NCBI RefSeq assembly: GCF_000717995.1
Contig: NZ_JODM01000020.1
Span: 1 to 64,000 of the forward strand
DNA: 64,000 nucleotides
DNA from: Streptomyces violaceorubidus
GTDB taxonomy: Bacteria; Actinomycetota; Actinomycetes; Streptomycetales; Streptomycetaceae
Direction of reading: 5' to 3'
The position numbers and the translations under genes were made by a program. Under the pieces are notes generated by a model. The model did not search any database and was not told where the DNA came from. It saw only the letters and a list, made by a program, of their open reading frames with translations. How positions within the stretch are numbered: position 1 is the stretch's first letter; each line of letters opens with the position of its first letter. Shown one piece after another: positions 41,101 to 48,985 of this stretch.

Positions 41101-41214
41101 GACCTGCTGGAGCGTCCGCTGGCGGACGCGGAGGCCCCCGGACTGGACGGCGACCGGATCACCGTACGGCTGCGTCCGTTCCAGCTCGTGACGCTGCGGC
41201 TCAAGCGCGCGTAG
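38191..41214 (+). CDS. Cytoplasmic GH38 alpha-mannosidase
   Basis: The 1007-residue enzyme has the GH38 zinc-binding core: H260-A-H262-I-D264 in VGHAHIDSAWLWP and the nucleophile D374 in WLPDTFGFAAG, followed by beta-sandwich domains with a typical C-terminus. GH38 class II enzymes release alpha-mannose from glycans. It lacks a signal peptide and follows the transporter, so it processes imported manno-oligosaccharides. Start at ATG 38191; a long 137-bp gap before it has no terminator, so it is likely the last gene of the operon. Confidence 0.94.
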   Translation: MHDDRNLVEARLKRVLDERVRPALYPESVPLEVAVWNAPGEPVPVEEGLAAEPRPIEVGARWGAPWGTSWFRVTGTVPKEWAGKTVEAILDLGFDENMPGFQCEGLVYRPDGTPVKGLNPRNQWVRVGAPVEGGEQVRLHIEAASNPVILDYHPFVPTPLGDQDTAGSEPQYTLARMDLAVLDETVWNLVLDLEVLGELMAELPVESPRRWEILRAVDKALDAIDLQDVNGTAEQARSRLTEVLAAPAVPSAHRISAVGHAHIDSAWLWPLRETVRKVARTTSNMTALLEDEPDFVFAMSQAQQWAWVRDHRPEVWARVKKAVADGRFVPAGGMWVESDTNMPGSEAMARQFVHGKRFFLDEFGVENDEAWLPDTFGFAAGLPQIIKAAGAKYLLTQKISWSQTNKFPHHTFRWEGIDGTRIFTHFPPVDTYNCSMKGSEIAHAAKNFKDKGVARHSLAPTGWGDGGGGTTREMVAKAARLRNLEGSATVEWETPHAFFEKAEAENPAPPVWVGELYLELHRATLTSQAKTKQGNRRSEHLLREAELWAATAAVRAGFPYPYDDLDRIWKTVLLHQFHDILPGSSIAWVHREARATYDRVADELNTIIEAAQRTLAGEGDTPLVFNSAPHARAGVPAGAAASPATEGRTALTPRPGGGHVLDNGLLRVEIDDRGLVVSAYDLAADRETIAPGAAGNLLQLHPDFPNMWDAWDVDEFYRNTVTDLTDAEEVAPGDDGASVRVVRSFGSSRVTQVLTLVPGQRRLEVDTEVDWHETEKFLKLAFPLDVHAERYASETQFGHFHRPTHTNTSWEAAKFEACNHRFVHLEEPGWGVAVVNDSTYGHDVTRTVRTDGDAGTTTTVRVSLLRAPRFPDPETDQGVHRFRHALVPGAGIGDAVREGWRINLPERRVTGGAGEVAPLVAVDRDGVVVTAVKLADDGSGDVVVRFHEAHGGRVRATLTAGFAVTDVRVTDLLERPLADAEAPGLDGDRITVRLRPFQLVTLRLKRA

Positions 41215-41227
41215 CGCCCGCGACGGG

Positions 41228-41256
41228 CCCGGCTCACCGGGAAGCGGTGAGCCGGG
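41228..41256 (+). terminator. Terminator after the GH38 gene
   Basis: An 11-bp perfect stem, CCCGGCTCACC (41228-41238) with GGTGAGCCGGG (41246-41256) and a 7-base loop, starts 13 bp after the mannosidase stop. It lies inside the last codons of the convergent membrane-protein gene, so the two genes share this DNA. Confidence 0.8.
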
Positions 41257-42646
41257 TCGGCGGCAGGTACTCCCGCACATACGTCCGCTCCCAGCACGCG
41301 CCCGTCCCCCGCAGCTCGCGCCAGGTCGTGTACCGGTAGCGGAACAGCCGGGCGCGCACGAAGCGCGGCGGCGCGTCGGGCGGGAACGGGGAGCTGCGCA
41401 GCAGCCGCAGCGTGGCGCGGTCGTTCTCCAGCAGCCGTTCCACGAAGGTGGCGAACCACGGTCCGGCGTAGGAGGGCGACAGCGCGGCGAACCACATCAG
41501 CCAGTCCAGCCGCAGGTGGTACGGCGCGAACTGGCGCGGCCAGCGGTGCGGATCACCGGGTTTGCCCTTGAACTCGTAGGCGCGCCAGTCGCCGTCCTCC
41601 TTGGCCGTCTCGTCGGCGGTGCCCTCGATCACCACCTCGTACCTGACGCGGCTGACGGAGCCGAAGGCGCCGTAGGTGTTGACCAGGTGCAGCGAGTCGA
41701 AGGAGCGGTTCATCACCTGGCGGCGGGAGATCATGTTGCGCACCGGCCGGTGGCTCAGGAACACCAGCGACGCCGCCACCGCCAGGACCACGACCTCGTA
41801 CCAGAGCGGTGCGGCGGCCACGGACGGCGGGTCGGCCGGGAACCGGACCACCGACAGGGCCAGCACGACGGTGACCCAGTTGAGCCAGGAGAAGTTGCCC
41901 GAGAGCACCAGCCACAGCTGGGTCGCGATCATCAGCGCCGCGGCGGCCGTCGACACGGGGTGCGGGACGAACAGGAGGAAGGGCACCACGAGCTGTGTGA
42001 CGTGGTTGGCGGCGACCTCGACGCGGTGCAGGGGGCGGGGGAGGTGGTGGAAGAACCAGCTCAGCGGGCCCGGCATCGGCTGGGTCTCGTGGTGGTGGTC
42101 CAGGCAGGTCAGCTTCCGCCAGCACTCGTCGCCGCGCATCTTGATCAGACCCGCCCCGAACTCCACCCGGAACAGCAGCCAGCGCAGCAGGAACAGCACC
42201 ACGAGCGGCGGCGCCACCTCCTCGTTGCCCAGGAATACGGCGACGAAGCCCGTCTCCAGCAGCAGCGACTCCCAGCCGAACGAGTACCAGGTCTGTCCGA
42301 CGTTGACGATCGAGAGGTACAGCGCCCACGGCACCAGCCACAGCAGCATCCCGCCCCACAGCGGCAGCAGCGAGTCCAGCCCGGCCACCAGCGCCGCCGA
42401 GACCGCGCAGCCGGCCCAGGCGCAGCCCGCGAAGAGCCGGTCCGAGTAGCGCCACTGGAACAGGCTGGGTGCCCGCCGGAACGGCACCCGCTCGACGAAG
42501 CGGGGCACGGGCGTCAGCCCGCGCTCGCCGAGCAGCGCCCGGAACTGCAGGGCGGCCGTCAGGAACGCGACCAGGTACACGACGGCCAGGGCCCGCTGGA
42601 AGACCAGCCGGGCAAGCCAGTAGTCGGGTGCGGTGAACCACTCCAC
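41234..42646 (-). CDS. Lipase maturation factor (LMF1)-family membrane protein
   Basis: The 470-residue protein starts with TAPDYWLARLVFQRALAVVY and has about eight membrane helices, with conserved FGWESLLLETGFVAVFLG, RWLLFRVEFGAGLIKMRGD and LTCLDHHHETQPMP motifs of the LMF1 family. LMF1 proteins help fold lipases in eukaryotic ER; bacterial members are widespread with unproven roles. It converges on the mannosidase operon with shared terminator DNA. The ATG at 42646 opens the first amphipathic segment. Confidence 0.85.
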   Translation of the reverse strand: MEWFTAPDYWLARLVFQRALAVVYLVAFLTAALQFRALLGERGLTPVPRFVERVPFRRAPSLFQWRYSDRLFAGCAWAGCAVSAALVAGLDSLLPLWGGMLLWLVPWALYLSIVNVGQTWYSFGWESLLLETGFVAVFLGNEEVAPPLVVLFLLRWLLFRVEFGAGLIKMRGDECWRKLTCLDHHHETQPMPGPLSWFFHHLPRPLHRVEVAANHVTQLVVPFLLFVPHPVSTAAAALMIATQLWLVLSGNFSWLNWVTVVLALSVVRFPADPPSVAAAPLWYEVVVLAVAASLVFLSHRPVRNMISRRQVMNRSFDSLHLVNTYGAFGSVSRVRYEVVIEGTADETAKEDGDWRAYEFKGKPGDPHRWPRQFAPYHLRLDWLMWFAALSPSYAGPWFATFVERLLENDRATLRLLRSSPFPPDAPPRFVRARLFRYRYTTWRELRGTGACWERTYVREYLPPTRLTASR

Positions 42647-42762
42647 GGCCGGGCTCCTCTCCTACCCGCTCCGTGTACCCCGCCCGGCCGGTGGCCGCGC
42701 CGCGGCAGGGTCCGGCGGACCAGGAGTCGAAGATTCCGACAAATCCTGGCAAGGTGGGATCC

Positions 42763-44853
42763 ATGTCTGATCGGGGAGCGAGCGCCCCGTCACTCCCGGA
42801 CGACTGGCCCGCCCACCCGGACCCGATCCTGGCGCTCAACCGCATGGGCAGCTTCGACTGGGACCTGGACGCGGGACTGTTCCACATGGACGCCCAGGCC
42901 CACGAGGTGTTCGACCTGCGCCCGGAGGAGTTCGACGGGCGCCCCGAGTCGCTGTCGCTGCGGGTGCCCACGGCGGAGAGCCGCCGCATGGACACCATCG
43001 TCGCCCGGGCCATGAAGGACGGCAGCGAGAACTACGGCAGCTACTTCCGGCTGCGCCGCCGCGACGGCACCCTGCGCTGGACCCACACCCAGGGCTACAT
43101 CCGCCGGGACGAGACCGGCCGCCCCCGCCGGATCATCGGCATCGTCCGCGACGCCACACAGGAGATGGCCGACATCGCGGCCAGCCGGGCGCAGGCGGCG
43201 CAGGACGAGGCGCGCCGCCGGCTCACCAACGTCGTCCAGCTCGCCACGGCCGCGCTCGCGCACGCCCGCACGGTGGACGACGTGATCGACGTGCTGCGCG
43301 ACACCCACGGACTCACCCGGCTGGGCGCCACCAGCCTGGTGATGGGCCTGGTCGAGGCCGGCCGGATCCGGCTGGTCGCCGACGGGCCCGAGAACAGCTT
43401 CATCCCCGGGACCCGGGTCACCCGGATCGACGAGCCGTACCCGATGAGCGAGGCCGTACGGACGCTGAGCCCCCGCTTCATCGAGTCGCCGGAGGAGTTC
43501 GCCGAGCGCTACCCGGAGCTGTGGCAGGGCATCACCCACCTCGACATCACCGCGGCCGCCTACCTGCCCCTGATCGCCCAGGCCCGGCCCATCGGCGCCA
43601 TCGGACTGCTCTACAGCGACCGGCACGGCTTCTCCCCGGAGGACCGCAACGTCCTGGTCGCCCTCGGCAGCGGCATCGCGCAGAGCCTCCAGCGCGCCAT
43701 GCTCTACGAGCAGGAGATGGACCTCGCCGAGGGCCTCCAGCAGGCCATGCTGCCCCGCACCATCCCCAGCGTGCCCGGCTGCGACGTCGCCGTCCGCTAC
43801 CGCGCGGCCTCCATCGGGGGCGCCCTCGGCCGGGACATCGGCGGCGACTGGTACGACCTGATCCCGCTGCCCGGCGGGCGCGTCGGCGCCGTCATCGGCG
43901 ACGTCCAGGGCCACGACACCCACGCCGCCGCCGTCATGGGCCAGCTGCGCATCGTGCTGCGCGCCTACGCCGCCGAGGGCCACCCGCCGGCCACGGTGAT
44001 GGCACGGGCCTCCGTCTTCCTGCACGAGCTGGACACCGACCGCTTCGCGACCTGCCTGTACGCCGAGGCCGACCTGGGCACCGGAGTGGTCCAGGTGGTC
44101 CGTGCCGGACACATCGACCCGCTGGTGCGCTTCGGCGACGGCACCTGCCGCCTGGTGCGCGTCGAGGGCGGGCTGCCGCTGGGGCTGTCCGCCGAGTTCG
44201 GGCGCCTCGCCTACCCGGTGGCCACCCTGGAGCTGGACCCGGGCAACACCCTGCTGCTGTGCACCGACGGTCTCGTCGAGCAGCCCGGCGCCGACCTGGA
44301 CGAGGGCATGGAGGTCCTCACGGCGCTGATCACCTCCGGACCGCAGGACGTGCGGGACCTCGCCGACCGGCTGATCGACGTGGTCGACGAGCGGCGCGGC
44401 GACGACGACGTCGCGCTGCTGGTGCTGCGCCGGCACGGCCTGGGCGCCCCGCGGACCTTCGGCCGGGTCAAGCAGCACGTCTCCCCGGGTGACCCGGAGG
44501 GCCTCACCGAGGCCCGGCACATGATCCGCACCGCGGTCCGGTCCTGGGGCGCCAGGGCCCTGAGCGACGAGATCGAACTGGTCGCCGACGAGCTGATGAC
44601 CAACGCCCTCATGCACACCGAGGGCTCCGCGATCGTGACCCTGCGGCTGCTCACCGGAACCGAGCGGCGGCTGCGGGTCGAGGTGGAGGACTCCTCCAGC
44701 GCCCTGCCGCGCCGCCGGGAGGCCGGGGACGACGGGGTGTCCGGGCGCGGCCTGCTCCTGGTCGACACGCTCGCCGACGACTGGGGCGTGGAGGCCCGCG
44801 GCGGGGGCAAGGTCGTGTGGGCCCAGTTCGAGGTGGCGCACGGCGCGGGCTGA
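42763..44853 (+). CDS. PAS-GAF-SpoIIE phosphatase-HATPase regulatory protein
   Basis: The 696-residue cytoplasmic protein has four domains in order: PAS (about 24-145), GAF (about 160-320), PP2C/SpoIIE phosphatase (about 345-545, metal-binding IGGDWYDLIPLPGG and GDVQGHD, later LLCTDGLVE), and a GHKL ATPase-like anti-sigma kinase (about 575-690, N-box ELVADELMTNALMH and G-box GRGLLLVDTL). This is the combined RsbU/RsbW-like design common in Streptomyces, acting in partner-switching control of sigma factors, but no anti-sigma antagonist gene is adjacent. The ATG follows AAGGTGGGA. An upstream in-frame extension carries no domain and no ribosome site. Confidence 0.92.
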   Translation: MSDRGASAPSLPDDWPAHPDPILALNRMGSFDWDLDAGLFHMDAQAHEVFDLRPEEFDGRPESLSLRVPTAESRRMDTIVARAMKDGSENYGSYFRLRRRDGTLRWTHTQGYIRRDETGRPRRIIGIVRDATQEMADIAASRAQAAQDEARRRLTNVVQLATAALAHARTVDDVIDVLRDTHGLTRLGATSLVMGLVEAGRIRLVADGPENSFIPGTRVTRIDEPYPMSEAVRTLSPRFIESPEEFAERYPELWQGITHLDITAAAYLPLIAQARPIGAIGLLYSDRHGFSPEDRNVLVALGSGIAQSLQRAMLYEQEMDLAEGLQQAMLPRTIPSVPGCDVAVRYRAASIGGALGRDIGGDWYDLIPLPGGRVGAVIGDVQGHDTHAAAVMGQLRIVLRAYAAEGHPPATVMARASVFLHELDTDRFATCLYAEADLGTGVVQVVRAGHIDPLVRFGDGTCRLVRVEGGLPLGLSAEFGRLAYPVATLELDPGNTLLLCTDGLVEQPGADLDEGMEVLTALITSGPQDVRDLADRLIDVVDERRGDDDVALLVLRRHGLGAPRTFGRVKQHVSPGDPEGLTEARHMIRTAVRSWGARALSDEIELVADELMTNALMHTEGSAIVTLRLLTGTERRLRVEVEDSSSALPRRREAGDDGVSGRGLLLVDTLADDWGVEARGGGKVVWAQFEVAHGAG

Positions 44854-44880
44854 ACCCGCCGGGCGCTGTCGGGGGCGGGT
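44854..44880 (+). terminator. Short hairpin between phosphatase and glycosylase genes
   Basis: ACCCGCC (44854-44860) and GGCGGGT (44874-44880) form a 7-bp stem with a 13-base loop just past the phosphatase stop. With the next gene only 15 bp later it may attenuate read-through rather than fully terminate. Confidence 0.4.
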
Positions 44881-44894
44881 GGCACTCTGGACGT

Positions 44895-45758
44895 ATGCCA
44901 GAACTGCCCGAGGTCGAGGCGCTCCGCGACTTCCTGACCGAACACCTCACCGGCCGCGAGATCGTCCGGGTCCTGCCCGTGGCGATCAGCGTCCTGAAGA
45001 CGTACGACCCGCCGCTCACGGCGTTGGAGGGCCGCCGGGTGGCGGCCGTGCGCCGGCACGGCAAGTTCCTCGACGTGCAGACGGCCGACGGTCCGCACCT
45101 GGTGACCCACCTGGCCCGGGCCGGCTGGCTGCACTGGAAGGACAGCCTGCCCAGCGGCCCGCCCAGACCCGGCAAGGGCCCCCTCGCGCTGCGGGTCGCC
45201 CTGGAGACCGGCGCGGGCTTCGACCTGACCGAGGCCGGCACGCAGAAGCGGCTCGCGGTGTACGTCGTGACCGACCCGCAGCAGGTTCCCGGCGTGGCCC
45301 GGCTCGGCCCCGACCCGCTCGCCGACGACTTCGACGAGGCGCGCCTGGCCGCCCTCCTCGACGGCGAGCGGCGGCAGCTCAAGGGCGCCCTGCGCGACCA
45401 GAGCCTGATCGCGGGCGTGGGCAACGCGTACAGCGACGAGATCCTGCACGCCGCGAAGATGTCCCCGTTCAAACTGGCCGCCTCCCTCACCGACGAGGAG
45501 ACCGCCCGGCTGTACGCGGCCCTGCGCGGCACCCTCACCGACGCGGTGGAGCGCTCCCGGGGTGTGGCCGCCGGGCGTCTGAAGGCCGAGAAGAAGAGCG
45601 GACTGCGGGTCCACGGCCGCACCGGAGAGCCCTGCCCGGTGTGCGGCGACACCGTCCGCGAGGTCTCCTTCAGCGACTCCTCGCTCCAGTACTGCCCGAC
45701 CTGCCAGACCGGCGGCAAACCGCTGGCGGACCGCAGGATGTCCCGGCTGCTGAAGTGA
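44895..45758 (+). CDS. Fpg/Nei-family DNA glycosylase
   Basis: The 287-residue protein begins PELPEVEAL, with the N-terminal Pro2 and Glu3 catalytic residues, the helix-two-turn-helix LIAGVGNAYSDEILHAAKMSP, and a C-terminal zinc finger from CPVCG to CPTCQ (about residues 246-273). Such enzymes excise oxidised bases and cut at abasic sites in base-excision repair. Whether it prefers 8-oxoguanine (Fpg) or pyrimidines (Nei) is not decidable by eye. A separate ribosome site is not strong; it is probably expressed with the phosphatase. Confidence 0.92.
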   Translation: MPELPEVEALRDFLTEHLTGREIVRVLPVAISVLKTYDPPLTALEGRRVAAVRRHGKFLDVQTADGPHLVTHLARAGWLHWKDSLPSGPPRPGKGPLALRVALETGAGFDLTEAGTQKRLAVYVVTDPQQVPGVARLGPDPLADDFDEARLAALLDGERRQLKGALRDQSLIAGVGNAYSDEILHAAKMSPFKLAASLTDEETARLYAALRGTLTDAVERSRGVAAGRLKAEKKSGLRVHGRTGEPCPVCGDTVREVSFSDSSLQYCPTCQTGGKPLADRRMSRLLK

Positions 45759-45794
45759 CGGCGGCCCCGCGGTGTCGACCTCGCCGGGCGCCGG

Positions 45795-46445
45795 TCATCC
45801 GGCCGGCAGCGTCACCAGGTGCTCGCCGTTCGCCGTGCGCACCTCGTAGCGGTCGATCTGGCCGGGTCGCAGGGCGGCACCGCCGCGCATGGTGTGCGGC
45901 CGGGCGTCGTGCCGCGGGACCATCCAGCTGGTGATCGTCTGCTCGGACCCGTCGCGGCCGACGGCGACGAGCCGGCACGACCGCGGTCCGGCCCCGTCCT
46001 TGACCTCGACGCGCACGTCCGTGCCCCAGCTCCGGTCCTCGGCCGTGACCCGCGCCCACACCCCCGACCCGGCGTCGGTCGCGGCGACCGGCGCCGCCGG
46101 GCCGCCCTGACGCGCGTAGAGCACGGCGCCCGGCCCGGCCACCGCGCACACGACGGCGGCGGCCACGGCGTACAGCACCCGCCTGCGGCCGGCCCGCCGG
46201 CGGGCGGCCACCGCGGACAGCAACCGGTCGAGCAGCCGCCCTCCCGGTCCGGTCAGCGGATGGACGATACGGGGCGTCGCCTCCCGGTACAGCATCAACT
46301 GGCGGGTGGCGGGGCCGAATGCGGTCACCTGGGCCGTGCACCGGGGGCATTCCATGAGGTGGTCCTCGAAACGGAAGGCCTCCGCCTCGTCCAGCACGCC
46401 GAGCGCGTAGGCGCCGACGTCACGATGCCTTTCCAGGGACCTCAT
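45795..46445 (-). CDS. Zinc-finger anti-sigma factor (ZAS) with one membrane helix
   Basis: The 216-residue protein has an N-terminal zinc anti-sigma domain with the H-x3-C-x2-C pattern in HLMECPRC after LERHRDVGAYALGVLDE, then a membrane helix at about 90-108 (VLYAVAAAVVCAVAGPGAV), and an extracytoplasmic domain with WARVTAEDRSWG. It should bind an ECF sigma factor and release it on an envelope signal. The likely partner is the ECF sigma gene at 48179-48733, now separated by an insertion sequence and one gene. Start at 46445 follows a weak site. Confidence 0.85.
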   Translation of the reverse strand: MRSLERHRDVGAYALGVLDEAEAFRFEDHLMECPRCTAQVTAFGPATRQLMLYREATPRIVHPLTGPGGRLLDRLLSAVAARRRAGRRRVLYAVAAAVVCAVAGPGAVLYARQGGPAAPVAATDAGSGVWARVTAEDRSWGTDVRVEVKDGAGPRSCRLVAVGRDGSEQTITSWMVPRHDARPHTMRGGAALRPGQIDRYEVRTANGEHLVTLPAG

Positions 46446-46464
46446 GCCGAATCCTCGTACCGTT

Positions 46465-46507
46465 GGGTGCGGGTGGGGTTACTCCGTGCTCCCACCCGTA
46501 CGCACCC
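46465..46507 (-). promoter_or_regulatory. Bulged hairpin upstream of the anti-sigma gene
   Basis: GGGTGCGGGTGGG (46465-46477) pairs with CCCACC and CGCACCC, with a 4-base bulge, in the leader before the anti-sigma start. It would lie between the upstream gene and the anti-sigma message. It could be a terminator for the unit from the right, or part of an attenuator controlling anti-sigma dose (inference). Confidence 0.45.
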
Positions 46508-46631
46508 GGCCGCCGAATCACTCAAGACGCGATCGAATCGCGACCAAGGTGTTCCGGGCGGTCCGCGCCGCGGACCGGTCCGTCCCCGGGGAAGGCCGAC
46601 GAGCCGGCCGGGATGCCGCGGGGACGGCTAG

Positions 46632-47521
46632 GGCCTGTCGTCAAATGATCTTCGATCGGGGATCATGGTCGGGTGATACGTCGTCATGAACTGTCCGATG
46701 CCGAGTGGGCCTTCGTGCAACCGCTGCTGCCCCGGTCCGAGCGGGGCCGCAGGCGGCTGGACGACCGGACGGTCCTCAACGGGATCGTGTGGAAGTTCCG
46801 GACCGGAACGGCCTGGCGGGACGTGCCCGAGCGGTACGGCTCCTGGGCGACGCTGCACACCCGCTTTCGACGGTGGGCCAAGGACGGCACCTTTGAGCGG
46901 ATGCTCCACGCCGCCCAGGCCAGGGCCGACGCGGTCGGGGACATCGAGTGGCTGGTGTCGGTCGACTCCACGATCGTCCGGGCCCACCAGCACGCGGCCG
47001 GAGCGCGAAAAGGGGGCTCCGCACCCCGGGACTCGGCCGGTCCAGAGGCGGCCTGACCAGCAAGATCCACCTGGCCTGCGACGGCGTCGGCCGCCCGCTC
47101 GCCTTTACCGTCACCGGCGGGAACACCAACGACTGCACGCAGTTCACCGCCGTGATGAAGGCGATCCGGGTGCCCCGGCTGGGTCAGGGACGCCCCCGGG
47201 TCCGCCCCGACCACGTCATCGGCGACAAGGGCTACAGCTCCAAGGCCATACGGGGCTGGCTGCGGCGACGGAACATCCGGCACACCATTCCGGAACGGTC
47301 CGACCAGGTTCGCAACCGGCTCCGGCGCGGCAGTCAGGGCGGACGTCCGCCAGCCTTCGACAAGCAGGTCTACAAGCGGCGCAATGTCGTCGAACGGTGC
47401 TTCAACCGCCTCAAACAGTGGCGTGGCATCGCCACCCGCTACGACAAGACCGCCGAGTCCTACCAAGCAGCCGTCACCCTCGCATCGCTGCTGATGTGGG
47501 CGTGACATTTGACGACAACTC
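46632..47521 (+). mobile_element. Complete IS5-family insertion sequence (890 bp) with terminal repeats and CTAG target duplication
   Basis: Terminal inverted repeats GGCCTGTCGTCAAATG (left) and GAGTTGTCGTCAAATG (right, reversed) bound the element. The 4-bp target sequence CTAG is repeated at 46628-46631 and 47522-47525. One transposase with a frameshift (IS427-group layout) fills it. The insertion lies between the anti-sigma gene and the gene ending at 47522, exactly at that gene's stop codon, without altering the coding sequence. All three DDE residues are present and the ends are intact, so the element may be active (inference). Confidence 0.92.
46673..47505 (+). CDS. IS5-family DDE transposase made by -1 frameshift
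   Basis: The first frame (to 47056) holds the N-terminal DUF4096-like region and the first catalytic D (46974, LVSVDST). The second frame continues with GLRTPGLGRSRGGLTSKIHL, the second D (47224, VIGDKGY) and E (47392, NVVERCFNRLKQWRGIATRYDK). A -1 shift on the A4G5 run at 47008-47016 joins them into about 277 residues, as in IS427-type elements. Both frames are intact. A start at ATG or GTG near 46673 has no strong ribosome site, consistent with low transposase expression. Confidence 0.9.
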
Positions 47522-48037
47522 CTAGAACAGGTGGATGGCGAGGTGACCCAGCGGCAGCCCGAGCTGCCAGGCGGGCGTCCACACCTTCGGTCCCTCGTCC
47601 TCCCCGGTCACCGCCGCCCCGCCGGGGACCGCGTTCAGGTCCGGGGCGAGCAGTTCGGTGTCCTTGAGCCAGCGCCAGGCGGCCTGGGCCAGCTCCAGGT
47701 CCGGCGAGTGGCGCCCGGCGGCGACCGCGTCGGCCGTCACCTCGGCCAGCCGCCCGTGGACCCACTCGTGCCAGGGCTGGTCGTAGGCCGTCAGGGACAG
47801 CCAGGTCTCCAGGTGGGTGACGACCCGGATGCCGCTCAGCTCGTTCTCCGTGTCGGACAGGAAGACGGTGAGCGCCAGCGCGTCACGGCCGGCGCGGAAC
47901 TCGAAGGACGTCGGCGGCATCAGATCGCCGGTCCGCAGCAGCTCGTCGGCGATGTACTCGGCGTACAACCACGCCATGGGAACGCTCAGTTCGCCCCCAC
48001 CGGTGCCGTCCGTGCTCTCTTGACCTCTGTGCAGCAT
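47522..48037 (-). CDS. Hypothetical protein between ECF sigma and anti-sigma genes
   Basis: The 171-residue soluble protein opens LHRGQESTDGTGGGELSVP and continues with helical text such as YAEYIADELLRTGDLMPP and THLETWLSLTAYDQPWHEWV. It has no cysteine, signal peptide or membrane helix. I do not recognise the family. Its position between the sigma and anti-sigma genes suggests it was co-transcribed with them and might be a regulator or target of that system. A GCAGGAAGGG site precedes the ATG. Its TAG stop lies inside the CTAG target duplication of the insertion sequence. Confidence 0.65.
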   Translation of the reverse strand: MLHRGQESTDGTGGGELSVPMAWLYAEYIADELLRTGDLMPPTSFEFRAGRDALALTVFLSDTENELSGIRVVTHLETWLSLTAYDQPWHEWVHGRLAEVTADAVAAGRHSPDLELAQAAWRWLKDTELLAPDLNAVPGGAAVTGEDEGPKVWTPAWQLGLPLGHLAIHLF

Positions 48038-48178
48038 CCCTTCCTGCCTTCCTCCGGTGCGTGCGCGTCGCCCGACCCGGGTCATGGACCCCCGTCCGGA
48101 ACACGGATGAGGACAGCCGATTACCCAACCGGGGTCCCGGGCAAGGCGCTTTACGGAGGCTTGACCAAAGGGCCGGTT

Positions 48179-48733
48179 TCACCGCAGGTCGGCGGCGTAT
48201 CCCGGTAGCACCCTGCGCAGGGCGCGCAGCGCGTAGTATGCGCGGGACTTCACGGTACCGGGTGGGATGCCCAGGGCGGCCGCGGCTTCCGCCACACTCG
48301 CCCCCTGGAAGTACACCAGCACCAGGACTTCACGGTGCTCCGGAGTGAGTGTCTTCACAGCCTCGCGCACATCGAGGGCGGCGGCGGCCCGTTCGGCGTG
48401 ATCGGAGCAGACGCGGGCGGTCTCCAGTACGGCGTCCCCGACCTCCGGCGGGCGCGCCTGGCGGGCGCGGCGCGCGTCGATCGCGAGCCGCCGGGCCACG
48501 GTGAGCAGCCACGGCCGCACGGAGTCGAAGTCGTCGGCGCGCAGGGCCTCGGGGTGCTGCCAGGCGCGGACGAGGGTTTCCTGCACCAGGTCCTCGGCAC
48601 GCTGCCGGTCGCCGTCGCTGAGCCGCAGCAGCAGCGCGAAGAGCGGCCGGCCGTGCTCGCGCTGCAGTGCGGCGAGCTCGTGCTCGGCGGTCGTCCCGTT
48701 CGCTGTGTCCGTGAGGGTGATTCCGGCCGTCAT
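48179..48733 (-). CDS. ECF-family RNA polymerase sigma factor
   Basis: The 184-residue protein has a region 2 (RAEDLVQETLVRAWQHPEAL, then RPWLLTVARRLAIDARRARQ) and region 4 with LTPEHREVLVLVYFQGASVAEAAAALGIPPGTVKSRAYYALRAL. This is the small ECF type that directs transcription in response to an extracytoplasmic signal. The zinc anti-sigma gene lies downstream in the same direction, beyond one gene and the insertion sequence. The start is uncertain as the ATG at 48733 has no clear ribosome site. Confidence 0.92.
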   Translation of the reverse strand: MTAGITLTDTANGTTAEHELAALQREHGRPLFALLLRLSDGDRQRAEDLVQETLVRAWQHPEALRADDFDSVRPWLLTVARRLAIDARRARQARPPEVGDAVLETARVCSDHAERAAAALDVREAVKTLTPEHREVLVLVYFQGASVAEAAAALGIPPGTVKSRAYYALRALRRVLPGYAADLR

Positions 48734-48985
48734 GGCCGTATGGCACCGCAGGGGGCCGGGCGGGGACAGGGCGCACGCACGGGTGTGCGGCGGACGGTCG
48801 ATCGCGTCGACGAACGGTTCGACGAACGGTCGGCGCGCGGTCGGCGGGGGTCTCCACGGCCCGTTCGCGCACGCCGGACGGGCTAATGGGCGTGTCGGAG
48901 CCGCCGGTGGGAGACCGTCCCTCTGAATCTGTTTGTAAGTAAATGTGACTTTTCATCGGTGTGTGCGACCCAGCGGAGTGAACGG

